Under the pieces are notes generated by a model that was given only the letters and a program-made list of their open reading frames with translations, was not told where the DNA came from and did no database searches. The position numbers were made by a program, and so were the translations under genes. Of a stretch of DNA of 62,206 bases, positions 1 through 10,654 are shown one piece after another. The stretch comes from Planctomycetaceae bacterium (GTDB lineage Bacteria; Planctomycetota; UBA1135; GCA-002686595): NCBI GenBank assembly GCA_016125265.1, contig WGMC01000042.1:1-62206 (forward strand). Direction: 5' to 3'. The number at the start of each line of letters is the position of its first letter. Position 1 is the stretch's first letter.

Positions 1-20
1 CCCCGATTCTTTCCCTCTCT

Positions 21-69
21 CTGAGAGGTTGAGAAAAAATCGGCACGGCCCGACCGAAGGACCTCTCAG
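21..69. repeat. Short inverted repeat at the left window edge
   Basis: Nine-base arms, CTGAGAGGT at 21-29 and ACCTCTCAG at 61-69, flank a 31-nt segment with a short A run. This could be a weak hairpin or part of a 3' end of a gene lying to the left of the window. No gene can be assigned to bases 1-200. Confidence 0.35.
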
Positions 70-200
70 ATGATGTTTGGCCCATCGCCTGACGGCGCTG
101 GAGCCCGTTCGAGGGCAAGAATCGGCCAAGGCCCCCATTCTCTCCCACACTCTGACACGGGGCGTCGATCCACACGGCATCGACCTCGAAGCGATGGACC

Positions 201-460
201 GGGCCTTCAGCCCGGAGCCCTACATGCCTCTACCTGGGGCGTTGCCCCAGGCTACGATCGGACGGGGCGTTGCCCCGTTCGGAAGCCCGCGCCGCGACGG
301 CGCGTCCCTTCGAGCGCCAACGACGCGCTTCCTCGAGCGCCAACGGCGCGTCCCTTCGAGCGCCAACGGCGCGCTTCGTCGAGCGCCAACGGCGCGTCTC
401 CATAGTAGCCTGGGGCAACGCCCCAGGTTTCGGGGAAGGCGGTCCCAGGGCTGAAGGCCC
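201..460. repeat. Palindromic repeat cluster A (REP-like, inverted halves)
   Basis: This fills most of the gene-free stretch 1-514. Outer arms are GGGCCTTCAGCCC (201-213) and its reverse complement (448-460). Inside them are two mirror copies of a tight hairpin, CCTGGGGC-GTT-GCCCCAGG at 233-251 and its complement form at 409-427. Between lie about four imperfect 24-nt units containing GAGCGCCAACGGCGCG, itself a small palindrome (about 310-400). The same hairpin recurs at 4.55 kb and 7.25-7.59 kb, so this is a dispersed repeat family. ORFs across it are spurious. Confidence 0.8.
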
Positions 461-514
461 GCCCCATTCGCGGCGTGCGCCGCCGCGGCGGCGCCGGAGG
501 TGCGCGGGCGCCCG

Positions 515-2068
515 TCAGCCCAGGTCGAAGCGGATGCCCTGCGCCAACGGCAGCGCCGTCGACCAGTTCACCGTGTTCGTCTGGCGGCGCATGTAGGCCT
601 TCCACGAGTCCGAACCCGACTCGCGGCCGCCGCCCGTGTCCTTCTCGCCGCCGAACGCGCCGCCGATTTCGGCTCCGCTCGTCCCGATGTTGACGTTCGC
701 GATGCCGCAATCGGAACCCGACGCGGACAGGAAACGCTCCGCTTCGCGCACGTTGAGGCTGAAGATCGCCGACGAGAGGCCCTGCGGCACGTCGTTGTGC
801 ATCGCGATCGCCTCGTCCAGCGTGTCGTAGCGCAAGACGTAGAGGATCGGCGCAAACGTTTCCTCGCGCACGACCTTCATGTTCGGCGTCGCGCGCACGA
901 TGGCCGGGCGGACGAAGTTGCCGCCGGCCTCGGCCCCTTGCATCGTCAGGGGTGCGGCGCCGCACAACACCTCCCCGCCCTCGGCCTTCGCGGCCTTCAG
1001 GGTCTGGGACATGCGCTCGACGGCGGCCGCGTCGATGAGCGGGCCCATCAGCGTTCCCTCGGCGAGCGGATTGCCGATGCGCACCTGACCGTAGGCCGCG
1101 ACGAGGCGCCTCTCCAGATCGTCCGCGATGGAGCGGTGCACGATCAGCCGGCGTGTGGTCGTGCAGCGCTGGCCCGCAGTGCCGACGGAGCCGAACACGA
1201 TCGCCGGCACGGCGAGGCTCAAGTCGGCCTCCGGAGTCACGATGAGCCCGTTGTTGCCGCCGAGTTCCAAGATCGTCCGCCCGAGTCGCCGGGCCACCTT
1301 CGCGGCCACCTCGCGCCCCACCGCCGTCGAGCCGGTGAACGAAACCAACGGCACCTTCGGGTCCGCCACCAACTTCTCCCCCACGTCCTCGTTGGTGCCA
1401 ATCACGAGCGACAGCAGCGCACCGAAGCCGTCGGGCTCGAGCACCTCGGCCGCCACCTTCGTCATCGCGATGGCCGTCAGCGGAGCCTTGGGACTGGGTT
1501 TCCAGATGCACGCGTCGCCGCAGATCAGCGCGATCATCGAGTTCCAGGCCCACACGGCGGCCGGGAAGTTGAACGCGCTGATGATGCCCACCAGTCCCAG
1601 GGGGTGCCACTGCTCGCGCATGGCGTGCCCGGGGCGCTCGGAGTGCATCGACAAGCCGTAGAGCTGGCGGGATTGGCCCACCGCGAAGTCGGCGATGTCG
1701 ATGGCCTCCTGCACCTCCCCCAGGCCCTCCTGCAGGATCTTGCCCATCTCCAGGCTGACCAGCCGCCCCAGGTCGTCCTTGCGCGCGCGCAGGGCCTCGC
1801 CGATGCGGCGCACGTACTCGCCCCGCTGCGGCGCGGGCACTTCGCGCCAGCGCAGGAACGCCGCGTGGGCCGCGTCGCGCACGGCAGCGTAGTCGGCCCC
1901 CGAGGCGAGCCGCACGGAGCCCAAGAGTTCCGCCGTGGCCGGGGAGTGCACCAGCAGGTCGGGCCCCTTGGCCGGCAGCCAGGACCCGGCGTACGCGCCC
2001 GAGTGGGGCCCGTCGATGCCGAACTTCGAGAGCAACTGGAACGTGGGCTGGGTGCGTGTGATGACCAT
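515..2068 (-). CDS. ALDH7-family aldehyde dehydrogenase (aminoadipate-semialdehyde type)
   Basis: A 517-aa NAD-dependent aldehyde dehydrogenase that oxidises an aldehyde to a carboxylate in the cytosol. The full fold is present: FNFPAAVWAWN with Asn167, general base Glu268 in ILELGGNN, and nucleophile Cys302 in GQRCTTTRR. The length and the GQRCTTTRRL block fit the antiquitin (ALDH7) group, whose known members act on alpha-aminoadipic or betaine-type semialdehydes; the true substrate is unknown. I chose the ATG at 2068 because the preceding in-frame 41 residues are Pro/Arg/Gly-rich and not family-like. A TATCCT hexamer on the minus strand (2115-2120) may be its -10 box with a leader of about 40 nt. 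It diverges from ettA. It could also serve as the missing box-pathway semialdehyde dehydrogenase, but it lies 52 kb from boxB, so that is speculation. Confidence 0.93.
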   Translation of the reverse strand: MVITRTQPTFQLLSKFGIDGPHSGAYAGSWLPAKGPDLLVHSPATAELLGSVRLASGADYAAVRDAAHAAFLRWREVPAPQRGEYVRRIGEALRARKDDLGRLVSLEMGKILQEGLGEVQEAIDIADFAVGQSRQLYGLSMHSERPGHAMREQWHPLGLVGIISAFNFPAAVWAWNSMIALICGDACIWKPSPKAPLTAIAMTKVAAEVLEPDGFGALLSLVIGTNEDVGEKLVADPKVPLVSFTGSTAVGREVAAKVARRLGRTILELGGNNGLIVTPEADLSLAVPAIVFGSVGTAGQRCTTTRRLIVHRSIADDLERRLVAAYGQVRIGNPLAEGTLMGPLIDAAAVERMSQTLKAAKAEGGEVLCGAAPLTMQGAEAGGNFVRPAIVRATPNMKVVREETFAPILYVLRYDTLDEAIAMHNDVPQGLSSAIFSLNVREAERFLSASGSDCGIANVNIGTSGAEIGGAFGGEKDTGGGRESGSDSWKAYMRRQTNTVNWSTALPLAQGIRFDLG

Positions 2069-2195
2069 GGCCGGGGCGGGTGCGGGGCGGGAACGGGGCG
2101 GACTGTTGCCCGAGAGGATAGCCCGGGAGGGCCCCCGGGGCACCCCGCGGCCCGCTCCCACCGCCCGGCGCTTGGCCGCCGCCACGCCCAAGCGC

Positions 2196-2201
2196 TATCC
2201 T
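2196..2201 (+). promoter_or_regulatory. TATCCT -10-like box for leaderless ettA
   Basis: TATCCT lies 10 nt before the ettA ATG, with TTGGCC 18 nt further upstream (2172-2177) as a plausible -35. There is no Shine-Dalgarno, so transcription would start at or just before the ATG. Part of a pattern repeated in the window. Confidence 0.5.
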
Positions 2202-2211
2202 CTTCGCCCCC

Positions 2212-3890
<1,679 letters not shown>

Positions 3891-3891
<1 letters not shown>

Positions 3892-4493
3892 TGGGCCGCC
3901 CCCGGGACGTCGAGTTCCTGGGCCGGGGGCATCCGCTGCTCGGCGCGGGGCGAGGTCTCGACTTCGCCCGCGAGTTGCTGCGCGCCTATCCGCCCCGGGA
4001 CGCGCACCAGATGCGGGAACGCGAGCGCATTCTCGCCTTCGTGGATCTCCATCCGGATGCGCTGCTCCGCACGTGCCTCGAGGGGCACCTGACTGCCTCG
4101 GCGCTGCTCTTGGATGCCGACGGATCGCGGGGGCTGCTCACACTGCACAAGAAACTGGGACGCTGGCTGCAGTTGGGCGGTCACGTGGACGGGGAGGGCA
4201 ACCTGGCCCTCGCGGCCCTGCGGGAGCTCGAGGAGGAATCGGGCCTGGAGGGGATTCGCATTGACCCCCGGCCCGTGGACCTCGACATCCATTCGATCCC
4301 CGCCCGCGGCGCGGAGCCGGAGCATCTGCACCTCGACGTGCGCTTCCTGGCAACGGCGCCGGAAGGCGCGCGCGAAGTGATGAGCGACGAGAGTTTGGCG
4401 CTGGCCTGGATCGACGGGGCGGCGCTCGGGGAGTTGCCGGTCGACGAGTCGGTGCGCCGGCTGTTCCGCTTGGCGGGCCTCGTGGGGTCCTAG
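3891..4493 (+). CDS. Nudix hydrolase (coupled to ettA)
   Basis: A 200-aa Nudix-fold protein that probably hydrolyses a nucleoside-diphosphate derivative; the substrate is unknown. The Nudix box is recognisable as GGHVDGEGN...ALRELEEESGLEG, but the first acidic residue is displaced by one position relative to the usual G-x5-E-x7-REUxEExGU pattern. The N-terminal helices (FARELLRAYPP, RERERILAFVDLHPD) resemble the group often annotated as NTP pyrophosphohydrolases of the GGHVDGDE type. The start ATG overlaps the ettA stop codon by one base, so no separate promoter is needed. The pairing with ettA may be incidental. Confidence 0.88.
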
Positions 4494-4504
4494 AGACCGA
4501 GCGC

Positions 4505-4690
4505 GGAGGTATGGAGCGGGCTTTCAGCCCTTGCTCCGTGCTTGCGCAGAACCTGGGGCGTTGCCCCAGGCTACGATCGGGCCGCGCCGTTGGCGCTGGT
4601 GGGCGCGGGCGATGTGCGCCGCGGCGGTGGCGCTGGTGGGCGCGGGCGGTGCGCGCCGCGGCGTTGGTGCTGCGGCGGGCGGGCGGACGG
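4505..4690. repeat. Palindromic repeat cluster B
   Basis: The gap between the Nudix gene and efp holds one half of the repeat family. It has GGGCTTTCAGCCC, then the CCTGGGGCGTTGCCCCAGG hairpin followed by CTACGATCGG, then two 37-nt direct repeats (4591-4627 and 4628-4664) differing at a few bases and rich in GGCGCTGGTGGGCGCGGGCG. It is probably transcribed from neither gene and has no coding content. Confidence 0.7.
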
Positions 4691-4696
4691 GCGCGA

Positions 4697-5239
4697 TCAG
4701 GCGCGCTCTTTGAACTCGAGTGTGCGCGGGTCGACACGCACGCGGTCGCCGCTCGCGACCAGGCCCGAAACACGGATTTCGATGCCGTTCTCGAGCACCG
4801 CGGCCTTCATCAGGTTGCCGCTGCCCTTGACGGGCGGATCGGTTTGGGCCACGGTCACAACGACGTGGTTCGGCAGGTCGATGGCCGTCAGGGTGCCGTC
4901 GACGATCAAGCCGACGTAGCGCTCGATCGGCCACTTGAGGGCATCTTCGGCGGCCGCCTTGGGAACGCGGTACTCCACACCGTCCTCGGTGTAGAACACC
5001 TCCTCGTGCCCATCGCTGTAGCTGTGGGACAGGTCGATCGTCGAACTGTCGAGCGCCTCGAAGCGAGTGTCGGTGTGCTCCTTGAGGTCGTAGATGCGGT
5101 TCGAGTTGACCTCCTTGAGGCGCAACTGCACGAACTGACGGCGGTCGTTGCGCAGGATGTTCCACTGGGTCACGGTGGCGAGTTGACCGTTGTGGCGGAC
5201 CAGGGCGCCAACGCGCAGATCGAGGGCTTGCACTTCCAT
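4697..5239 (-). CDS. efp: Elongation factor P-like protein with atypical loop
   Basis: A 180-aa protein with the three-domain EF-P layout: N-terminal KOW-like barrel (1-62), OB domain II (about 63-125) and OB domain III ending in KAAVLENGIEIRV...RVRVD (145-170), the family signature. EF-P rescues ribosomes stalled on polyproline, using a modified Lys or Arg at the tip of a PGKG-type loop. Here the tip reads ILRNDRRQF (28-36). Aligned on the conserved QF/AF, Pro-Gly-Lys-Gly becomes Arg-Asn-Asp-Arg, so the usual modified residue is Asp, flanked by arginines. This may be a divergent paralogue or use an Arg nearby. A TATCCT box ends 9 nt before the ATG and the gene diverges from the thioesterase. 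Confidence 0.88.
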   Translation of the reverse strand: MEVQALDLRVGALVRHNGQLATVTQWNILRNDRRQFVQLRLKEVNSNRIYDLKEHTDTRFEALDSSTIDLSHSYSDGHEEVFYTEDGVEYRVPKAAAEDALKWPIERYVGLIVDGTLTAIDLPNHVVVTVAQTDPPVKGSGNLMKAAVLENGIEIRVSGLVASGDRVRVDPRTLEFKERA

Positions 5240-5248
5240 AGGGCGGAG

Positions 5249-5254
5249 AGGATA
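5249..5254 (-). promoter_or_regulatory. TATCCT -10-like box for leaderless efp
   Basis: On the minus strand TATCCT is followed by 9 nt and then the efp ATG. No convincing Shine-Dalgarno lies between them. Confidence 0.5.
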
Positions 5255-5303
5255 CCCGAGCCCAGGGGGGCGCGTCGAAGGCCAGCCGCCGCCAGCCGCT
5301 TGG

Positions 5304-5309
5304 TAGGCT
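5304..5309 (+). promoter_or_regulatory. TAGGCT -10-like box for leaderless thioesterase gene
   Basis: TAGGCT sits 7 nt before the ATG at 5317 with no Shine-Dalgarno. It supports that start rather than the internal Met at residue 7. Confidence 0.5.
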
Positions 5310-5316
5310 CCCCGGC

Positions 5317-5709
5317 ATGCAACGACCCGAACCGATGGAGCTCTCCCCCGCCAACCGCCGCATGGGTGTCGAGGTCGAGGACCTGGAGGACGGCTCCGTC
5401 CGCCTCTCCCTGGCGACGGACGGCAGTTTCGAGAACGAGGTGGGCAGCGTGCACGGGGGGTTCGCCGCCTTCCTCCTGGACGGCGCCATGGGCCGAGCCG
5501 CCGGCCGGTCCCTCGCCCCCGGCGAAGTCACGGCAACCCTGCAGCTCTCCGTCCAGTACCTGGCCCCGGCCCAGGGCCGGATCCGGGCCACTGGCCGCAT
5601 CGTGCGCCGCGGACGCACCGTGGCGTTCCTGGAGGCCGTGTGCGAACGGGACGACGGGGTAGAGGTCGCCCGAGCCCACGGGGTGTGGACCATCCGGCCG
5701 GGGCGCTAG
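5317..5709 (+). CDS. PaaI-type hotdog-fold thioesterase
   Basis: A 130-aa single-hotdog protein that probably hydrolyses an acyl-CoA or aryl-CoA thioester in the cytosol. The PaaI/YbgC-like active site is present as SVHGGFAAFLLDGAMG, with His46-Gly47-Gly48 on the turn and Asp55 on the central helix. The C-terminal strands (TATLQLSVQYLAPAQG, GRTVAFLEAV) complete the fold, and the length is typical. The substrate cannot be read from sequence. A role in releasing CoA from aromatic intermediates is possible because the same genome carries a benzoyl-CoA pathway, but the genes are 50 kb apart. It diverges from efp across 77 nt. Confidence 0.85.
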   Translation: MQRPEPMELSPANRRMGVEVEDLEDGSVRLSLATDGSFENEVGSVHGGFAAFLLDGAMGRAAGRSLAPGEVTATLQLSVQYLAPAQGRIRATGRIVRRGRTVAFLEAVCERDDGVEVARAHGVWTIRPGR

Positions 5710-5715
5710 CGGGCC

Positions 5716-5877
5716 CTAACCGAGCAGCAGCAGGAGGCTGGCGCCGGCCGCCATGGCCACCAACCCCACGGCCAGGGCGACTTCCCAGGGCCTGCCGTTC
5801 GACGGTTCCGGAAGAGGGGCCCCGCGCCGCCGGGAGAGGGCAGTCGCGGGGCTTCGAGTTGCGGTGCGAGGTTGCAT
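5716..5877 (-). CDS. Small tail-anchored-like membrane protein (53 aa)
   Basis: The start at 5877 is supported by GGAG about eight bases upstream. The first 30 residues are polar and Arg/Pro-rich. Residues 31-53 (WEVALAVGLVAMAAGASLLL and LLG) form one hydrophobic helix reaching the C terminus, as in tail-anchored proteins. I recognise no family. It converges with the thioesterase, with six bases between the stop codons. About 230 nt between its start and the next gene (5878-6106) show nothing else. The reality of the gene rests on the ribosome-binding site and the clean membrane helix. Confidence 0.5.
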   Translation of the reverse strand: MQPRTATRSPATALSRRRGAPLPEPSNGRPWEVALAVGLVAMAAGASLLLLLG

Positions 5878-6106
5878 GGAAACTCTCCGCCATCGGGCCG
5901 GAGCTTCCCCCTTTGCAAGCGCCGTGCCGCCCGCAATACACCTCGGGGGGCCGCGCTCGCGCGCGTAGTTGGCGCACTGCTCCCCTTCGAGTTCCCGCCT
6001 GTGGAAAGGCCCGTTCCCTGCCGGTGACAAGAGCGCGCGCGACGGGAAGGCGCAACGAACGGAGTGCGCAGGTGGAGCCGCCCGCGGCGGACTTCGGCGG
6101 GTTGTC

Positions 6107-6712
6107 CTACCGCGGGTGGAGGACGAGGGCCATGTGCTCTTCCAGCACATAGTTCGCGGGATCGAAGCGGTTTCCCGCGCCGCTCCAGCGCAAGAGGCCG
6201 TGGTGCACGGCGCGGCGCGTTTCGCGGCGGTCGGCCAACCACAGCTCCAGTGCCGTGTGGATCACCGGGAAGGCCAGTTGCCCGAAGGGCAGGCCGTCGG
6301 GTTCGAACCACGCCACTTCGAGGCTCTCGGGACCCGCGGCGACGTCGGGCGCCAGGAGGCGCGCGCGGTAGAAGAGGTAACTCTGGCCGATGTGCGGCAA
6401 GTCGATGTGGCAGAAGAGCCCCTCGATCGCCGCGTGTGCCATGGCCTCCTCCCTCGTCTCGCGCAGAGCGCCGGCCGGGGAGCTTTCGCCCAGTTCCAGG
6501 AAGCCCGAGGGCGGCGTCCAAAGACCGCGGGCGGGTTCGATGGCCCGTCGACAGAGAAGCAAGCGGCCGTGCTGTTCGATGAGGGTGCCGACGACGGCGC
6601 GCGGGTTTTCGTAGTGGATCGCTCCGCAACCGGAACACACGGCGCGCGGGCGGTCGTCCCCGGGCGGCACTCGCCGCTCGACGGCATGTCCGCAGTGGCT
6701 GCAGTAGTTCAT
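6107..6712 (-). CDS. Nudix hydrolase with N-terminal zinc ribbon
   Basis: A 201-aa protein. Residues 1-30 form a four-Cys zinc ribbon (Cys4, Cys7, Cys26, Cys29: YCSHCG and VCSGCG), followed by the conserved YENPRAVVG linker typical of the COG1051-like zinc-ribbon Nudix group, whose members act on ADP-ribose-like or NADH-like substrates. The Nudix box is GFLELGESSPAGALRETREE; the Gly that normally closes the motif is Met here. The start at 6712 places the ribbon directly at the N terminus; an upstream in-frame Met adds five residues only. The true substrate is unknown. It lies 40 nt downstream of gloA on the same strand and is probably co-transcribed with it. Confidence 0.88.
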   Translation of the reverse strand: MNYCSHCGHAVERRVPPGDDRPRAVCSGCGAIHYENPRAVVGTLIEQHGRLLLCRRAIEPARGLWTPPSGFLELGESSPAGALRETREEAMAHAAIEGLFCHIDLPHIGQSYLFYRARLLAPDVAAGPESLEVAWFEPDGLPFGQLAFPVIHTALELWLADRRETRRAVHHGLLRWSGAGNRFDPANYVLEEHMALVLHPR

Positions 6713-6752
6713 TGCGTCGGGCCCCACGCCGCTGCCGCCATGCCCGCCGTGG

Positions 6753-7124
6753 TCAACGGGGACGCGCCTCGAGGATCTCGATGTCGTAGCCGTCGGGATC
6801 CTTCACGAAGATGTAGCGCGAGGGATTGGCGGGCTTCGAGCGCCGGTACCACATCCCGCGCCGCTCGACCTCCGCGACGACGGCTTCGAGGTCGTCCACG
6901 ACCAGGGCAATGTGCCCGAATTGGGTGCCTAGCTCGTAGTCCCGGCCGTCGTGGTTGTGGGTCAGCTCGAGCATGTGCGAGCGCGCCTCGTCCGCCAGGA
7001 ACACCAGGGTCGCCTCGTCGCCGATCGTCGACCGGCGCACCTCTTGCAACCCGAGGAAGCCGGTGTAGAACGCGAGGGCGCGCTCGAGATCGCGCACGCG
7101 CAGCATGGTGTGAGCAAGCCTCAT
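6753..7124 (-). CDS. gloA: Lactoylglutathione lyase (glyoxalase I)
   Basis: A 123-aa vicinal-oxygen-chelate protein that converts the hemithioacetal of methylglyoxal and a thiol into S-lactoyl-thiol. The two beta-alpha-beta-beta-beta modules are complete, and all four metal ligands can be placed: His5 (LAHTML), Glu53 (HMLELTHN), His71 (FGHIAL) and Glu116 (YDIEILE). DLERALAFYTGFLG and KDPDGYDIEI are family hallmarks. The length is slightly shorter than the E. coli enzyme, as for the Ni-dependent class. A TAGGCT box ends 6 nt before the ATG, so the mRNA is probably leaderless. Confidence 0.92.
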   Translation of the reverse strand: MRLAHTMLRVRDLERALAFYTGFLGLQEVRRSTIGDEATLVFLADEARSHMLELTHNHDGRDYELGTQFGHIALVVDDLEAVVAEVERRGMWYRRSKPANPSRYIFVKDPDGYDIEILEARPR

Positions 7125-7130
7125 GGAGCC

Positions 7131-7136
7131 AGCCTA
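7131..7136 (-). promoter_or_regulatory. TAGGCT -10-like box for leaderless gloA
   Basis: On the minus strand TAGGCT is followed by 6 nt and the gloA ATG. No Shine-Dalgarno fits in between. Confidence 0.5.
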
Positions 7137-7207
7137 CCAGGGCGCCGCGCGGCGGTCACGGCCCGACCCCGCGCCTTGCGCCCACCGCGACCAAACGCCC
7201 GCACACA

Positions 7208-7630
7208 ATGGGGCGGGCCTTCAGCCCTTGCCTCCTTCTGCGACCCACCTGGGGCGTTGCCCCAGGCTACGATCGGTCGCGCCGTTGGCGCTTCGGAGCG
7301 CCGTTGGCGCAATGGCGCTTGACGGTCACGGCGACATCCACCGCACACGCGGTGTCGCGGTGGCGCACGCAGACCTTCGAGTCGCCGCGATGGTCGCGCA
7401 CGTCCGAAAGGGGCAACGCCCCGCCCGATAGTAGCCTGTGGCAACGCCCCGCCCTCGTTTGGGCCCTCGGCGACGGTGCGCTTCTCCGCAACGGACAATG
7501 CGCGACGCCCGTTCCGCGCGGTGCCGACGTCGCGCACATCCGAAAGGGGCAACGCCCCGCCCGATAGTAGCCTGGGGCAACGCCCCAGGTTCACACGCCA
7601 GCAGGCACAAGGGCTGAAGGCCCGCCCCAT
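7208..7630. mobile_element. 423-bp repeat element C with 23-bp perfect terminal inverted repeats
   Basis: The left end (7208-7230, reading ATGGGGCGGGCCTTCAGCCC then TTG) is the exact reverse complement of the right end (7608-7630). Immediately inside are the mirror hairpins CCTGGGGCGTTGCCCCAGG (7248-7266) and its complement form (7571-7589). The interior carries a direct repeat of about 58 nt (7394-7451 and 7529-7586) differing at about three positions and containing CCGAAAGGGGCAACGCCCCG. There is no credible ORF, so it would need a transposase supplied elsewhere. It lies between gloA and aceA and fills the 7125-7688 gap. It could be a MITE-like unit or two REP halves in opposite orientation. 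Confidence 0.65.
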
Positions 7631-7688
7631 CGGATGGACCCCATCCGCTGAGCACACGCCGAACCCGACACATGCCGCTGGCGACCGA

Positions 7689-8960
<1,272 letters not shown>

Positions 8961-8998
8961 GGGGACTCCGGGGGCCCTCGGGCCCTAGGGCAAAGGGT

Positions 8999-10654
8999 TC
9001 AAGAAACCGCCTGCCGCTCCAGTTCGAGCAGCACGGCGTAGGCGGGGACCGTCAGGAAGTCGGCCAGTGACGTCTGAGTGGCGACCTCGAGGAACAGGCG
9101 CTCGGCCTCGGCGAAACGCAGGGCGGACCAACGGGCCTCGCCCAGTTCCGTGCGCAGGCGCACCAGTTCCTCCGCGAGCACACGCTCGACGAACTCCGGG
9201 TGCACCATCTCGCCCGAGCTGAGCACCGCGTTGTGGCGCAGCATCTGCCAGACTTGCGCTCGGCTGATCTCGGCCGTCGCGGCGTCCTCCATCAGGTCGT
9301 AGAGCGGGACCGCGCCGGCGCCCGAAAGCCAGGCCGCGAGGTACTGCACACCGACGCGGACGTTGTGGGCGAGGCCTTCCCGCGTCATCGGACCCGTCGG
9401 TGCCGCGAGCAGGTGCTGCGCAGTGGCGACCAAGTCCATCTGTTTGGCGGAACCGATCTGGTTGGGTTCCGGCATGTGCTCGTCGAACACCTCACGGGCG
9501 ACGGCGACGAGCGCCGGGTGCGCGACCCACGTGCCGTCGTGGCCATCGTGGACCTCGCGCAGCTTGTCGGCGCGCACCTTCGCAAACGCCCGCGCATTGG
9601 CCCCTTCGTCCCCTTTCACGGGGATCTGCGCCGCCATGCCGCCCATGGCGTGCACGCCGCGACGGTGGCACGTCTGGATCAGGAGGCGTGTGTACGCCGC
9701 CAGGAACGGCTGCGTCATCGCGATCTCGGACCGATCGGGCAACAGCCGGCTGCGGTCCTCCGACCACACCTTGATGCACGAGAAGATGTAGTCCCACCGC
9801 CCGCAGTTGAGACCGAGGGAGCGCTCGCGCAGCTCGTACAGGATCTCGTGCATCTGGAACGCGGCGGGCAGCGTCTCGATCAGGCACGTGACGCGCACGC
9901 TCGCGTCGGGCAGCCCCAACTTCCGTTCGATCCACCCGAGCAGCTGGTTCCAAAGTCGGGCCTCGCGGTAGCTCTCCTGCTTCGGCAGGTAGAGATAGGG
10001 CGCGGTGCCGCGGGCCAGGAGTTCCGCCGCGTTGTGGTAGAGGTAGAGCCCCGCGTCGAAGAGCGCCGCGGGCGCCGGCTGGCCGTCGACGGTGAGGTGG
10101 CTCTCGAAGAGATGCAACCCGCGGGGGCGCACGAAGAGCACCGCGGTGCGCGGTTCGAGCTGGTAGCGTTTGCCACTCTCGGGGGCGGTGTACTCGAGGC
10201 TGCGGCGCACCGCGCCCATCAGGTTCCACTGGCCTTCGATGCAGTTCGCGAAGGTCGGCGAGTTGGCGTCCTCGAAGTCCGCCATGAACACGTTTGCGCC
10301 CGAGTTGAGCGCGTTGATCACCATCTTCGCGGAGACCGGACCGGTGATCTCGACACGCCGGTCGTCCAGTTCGATGGGCGGCGGCGCACAGCGCCACTCC
10401 CCCTCGCGAACGGCCCGTGTGCCGGGCAGGAAGTCGAGGGCCTCGCCTCCCCGCCAACGCATGAGCCACTCGCGGCGCTCCGCCAAACGGGCGGCGATGG
10501 GTGCGCGGAACTCGCGCACGAGGTCGCGCACGAACTCGAGCGCGCCGCGGGTGAGCACTCCGGTGGCCAGGGGATGGCACGGGGCGTCGAGGACCATGCC
10601 ATCGGGCAGGTCGAGGGGAGCCGGGGAGGCTCCCAACGGTTCGGGGGAGGCCAT
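8999..10654 (-). CDS. aceB: Malate synthase A
   Basis: A 551-aa enzyme that condenses glyoxylate with acetyl-CoA to malate. The signature LGLNCGRWDYIFS is present, but the His of the usual KDHxxGLN motif is replaced (ERSLGLN). Other A-type blocks include VFMADFEDANSPTF, RPRGLHLFE, YLPKQESY and GMAAQIPVKGD. The length matches the A rather than the longer G isoform. The ATG at 10654 has a strong purine-rich Shine-Dalgarno (AAGGGGGG). It is the first gene of the aceBA operon, and its promoter must lie in or beyond repeat cluster D. Confidence 0.96.
   Translation of the reverse strand: MASPEPLGASPAPLDLPDGMVLDAPCHPLATGVLTRGALEFVRDLVREFRAPIAARLAERREWLMRWRGGEALDFLPGTRAVREGEWRCAPPPIELDDRRVEITGPVSAKMVINALNSGANVFMADFEDANSPTFANCIEGQWNLMGAVRRSLEYTAPESGKRYQLEPRTAVLFVRPRGLHLFESHLTVDGQPAPAALFDAGLYLYHNAAELLARGTAPYLYLPKQESYREARLWNQLLGWIERKLGLPDASVRVTCLIETLPAAFQMHEILYELRERSLGLNCGRWDYIFSCIKVWSEDRSRLLPDRSEIAMTQPFLAAYTRLLIQTCHRRGVHAMGGMAAQIPVKGDEGANARAFAKVRADKLREVHDGHDGTWVAHPALVAVAREVFDEHMPEPNQIGSAKQMDLVATAQHLLAAPTGPMTREGLAHNVRVGVQYLAAWLSGAGAVPLYDLMEDAATAEISRAQVWQMLRHNAVLSSGEMVHPEFVERVLAEELVRLRTELGEARWSALRFAEAERLFLEVATQTSLADFLTVPAYAVLLELERQAVS

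Noticed and set aside
310..400. Regularly repeated 24-nt units resembling a CRISPR array.
   Set aside because: The units are adjacent with no unique spacers, vary between copies and consist of small palindromes. No cas gene is nearby.
515..2068. BoxD (dehydroadipyl-CoA semialdehyde dehydrogenase) for the box pathway.
   Set aside because: Sequence blocks fit ALDH7 (antiquitin-like) and the gene is 52 kb from the box genes. A role cannot be excluded but is not supported.
4511..4696. Small plus-strand frames across repeat cluster B.
   Set aside because: They translate the hairpin repeat (products like GALPQATIG, seen again from clusters A and C), so they are repeat-derived and not genes.
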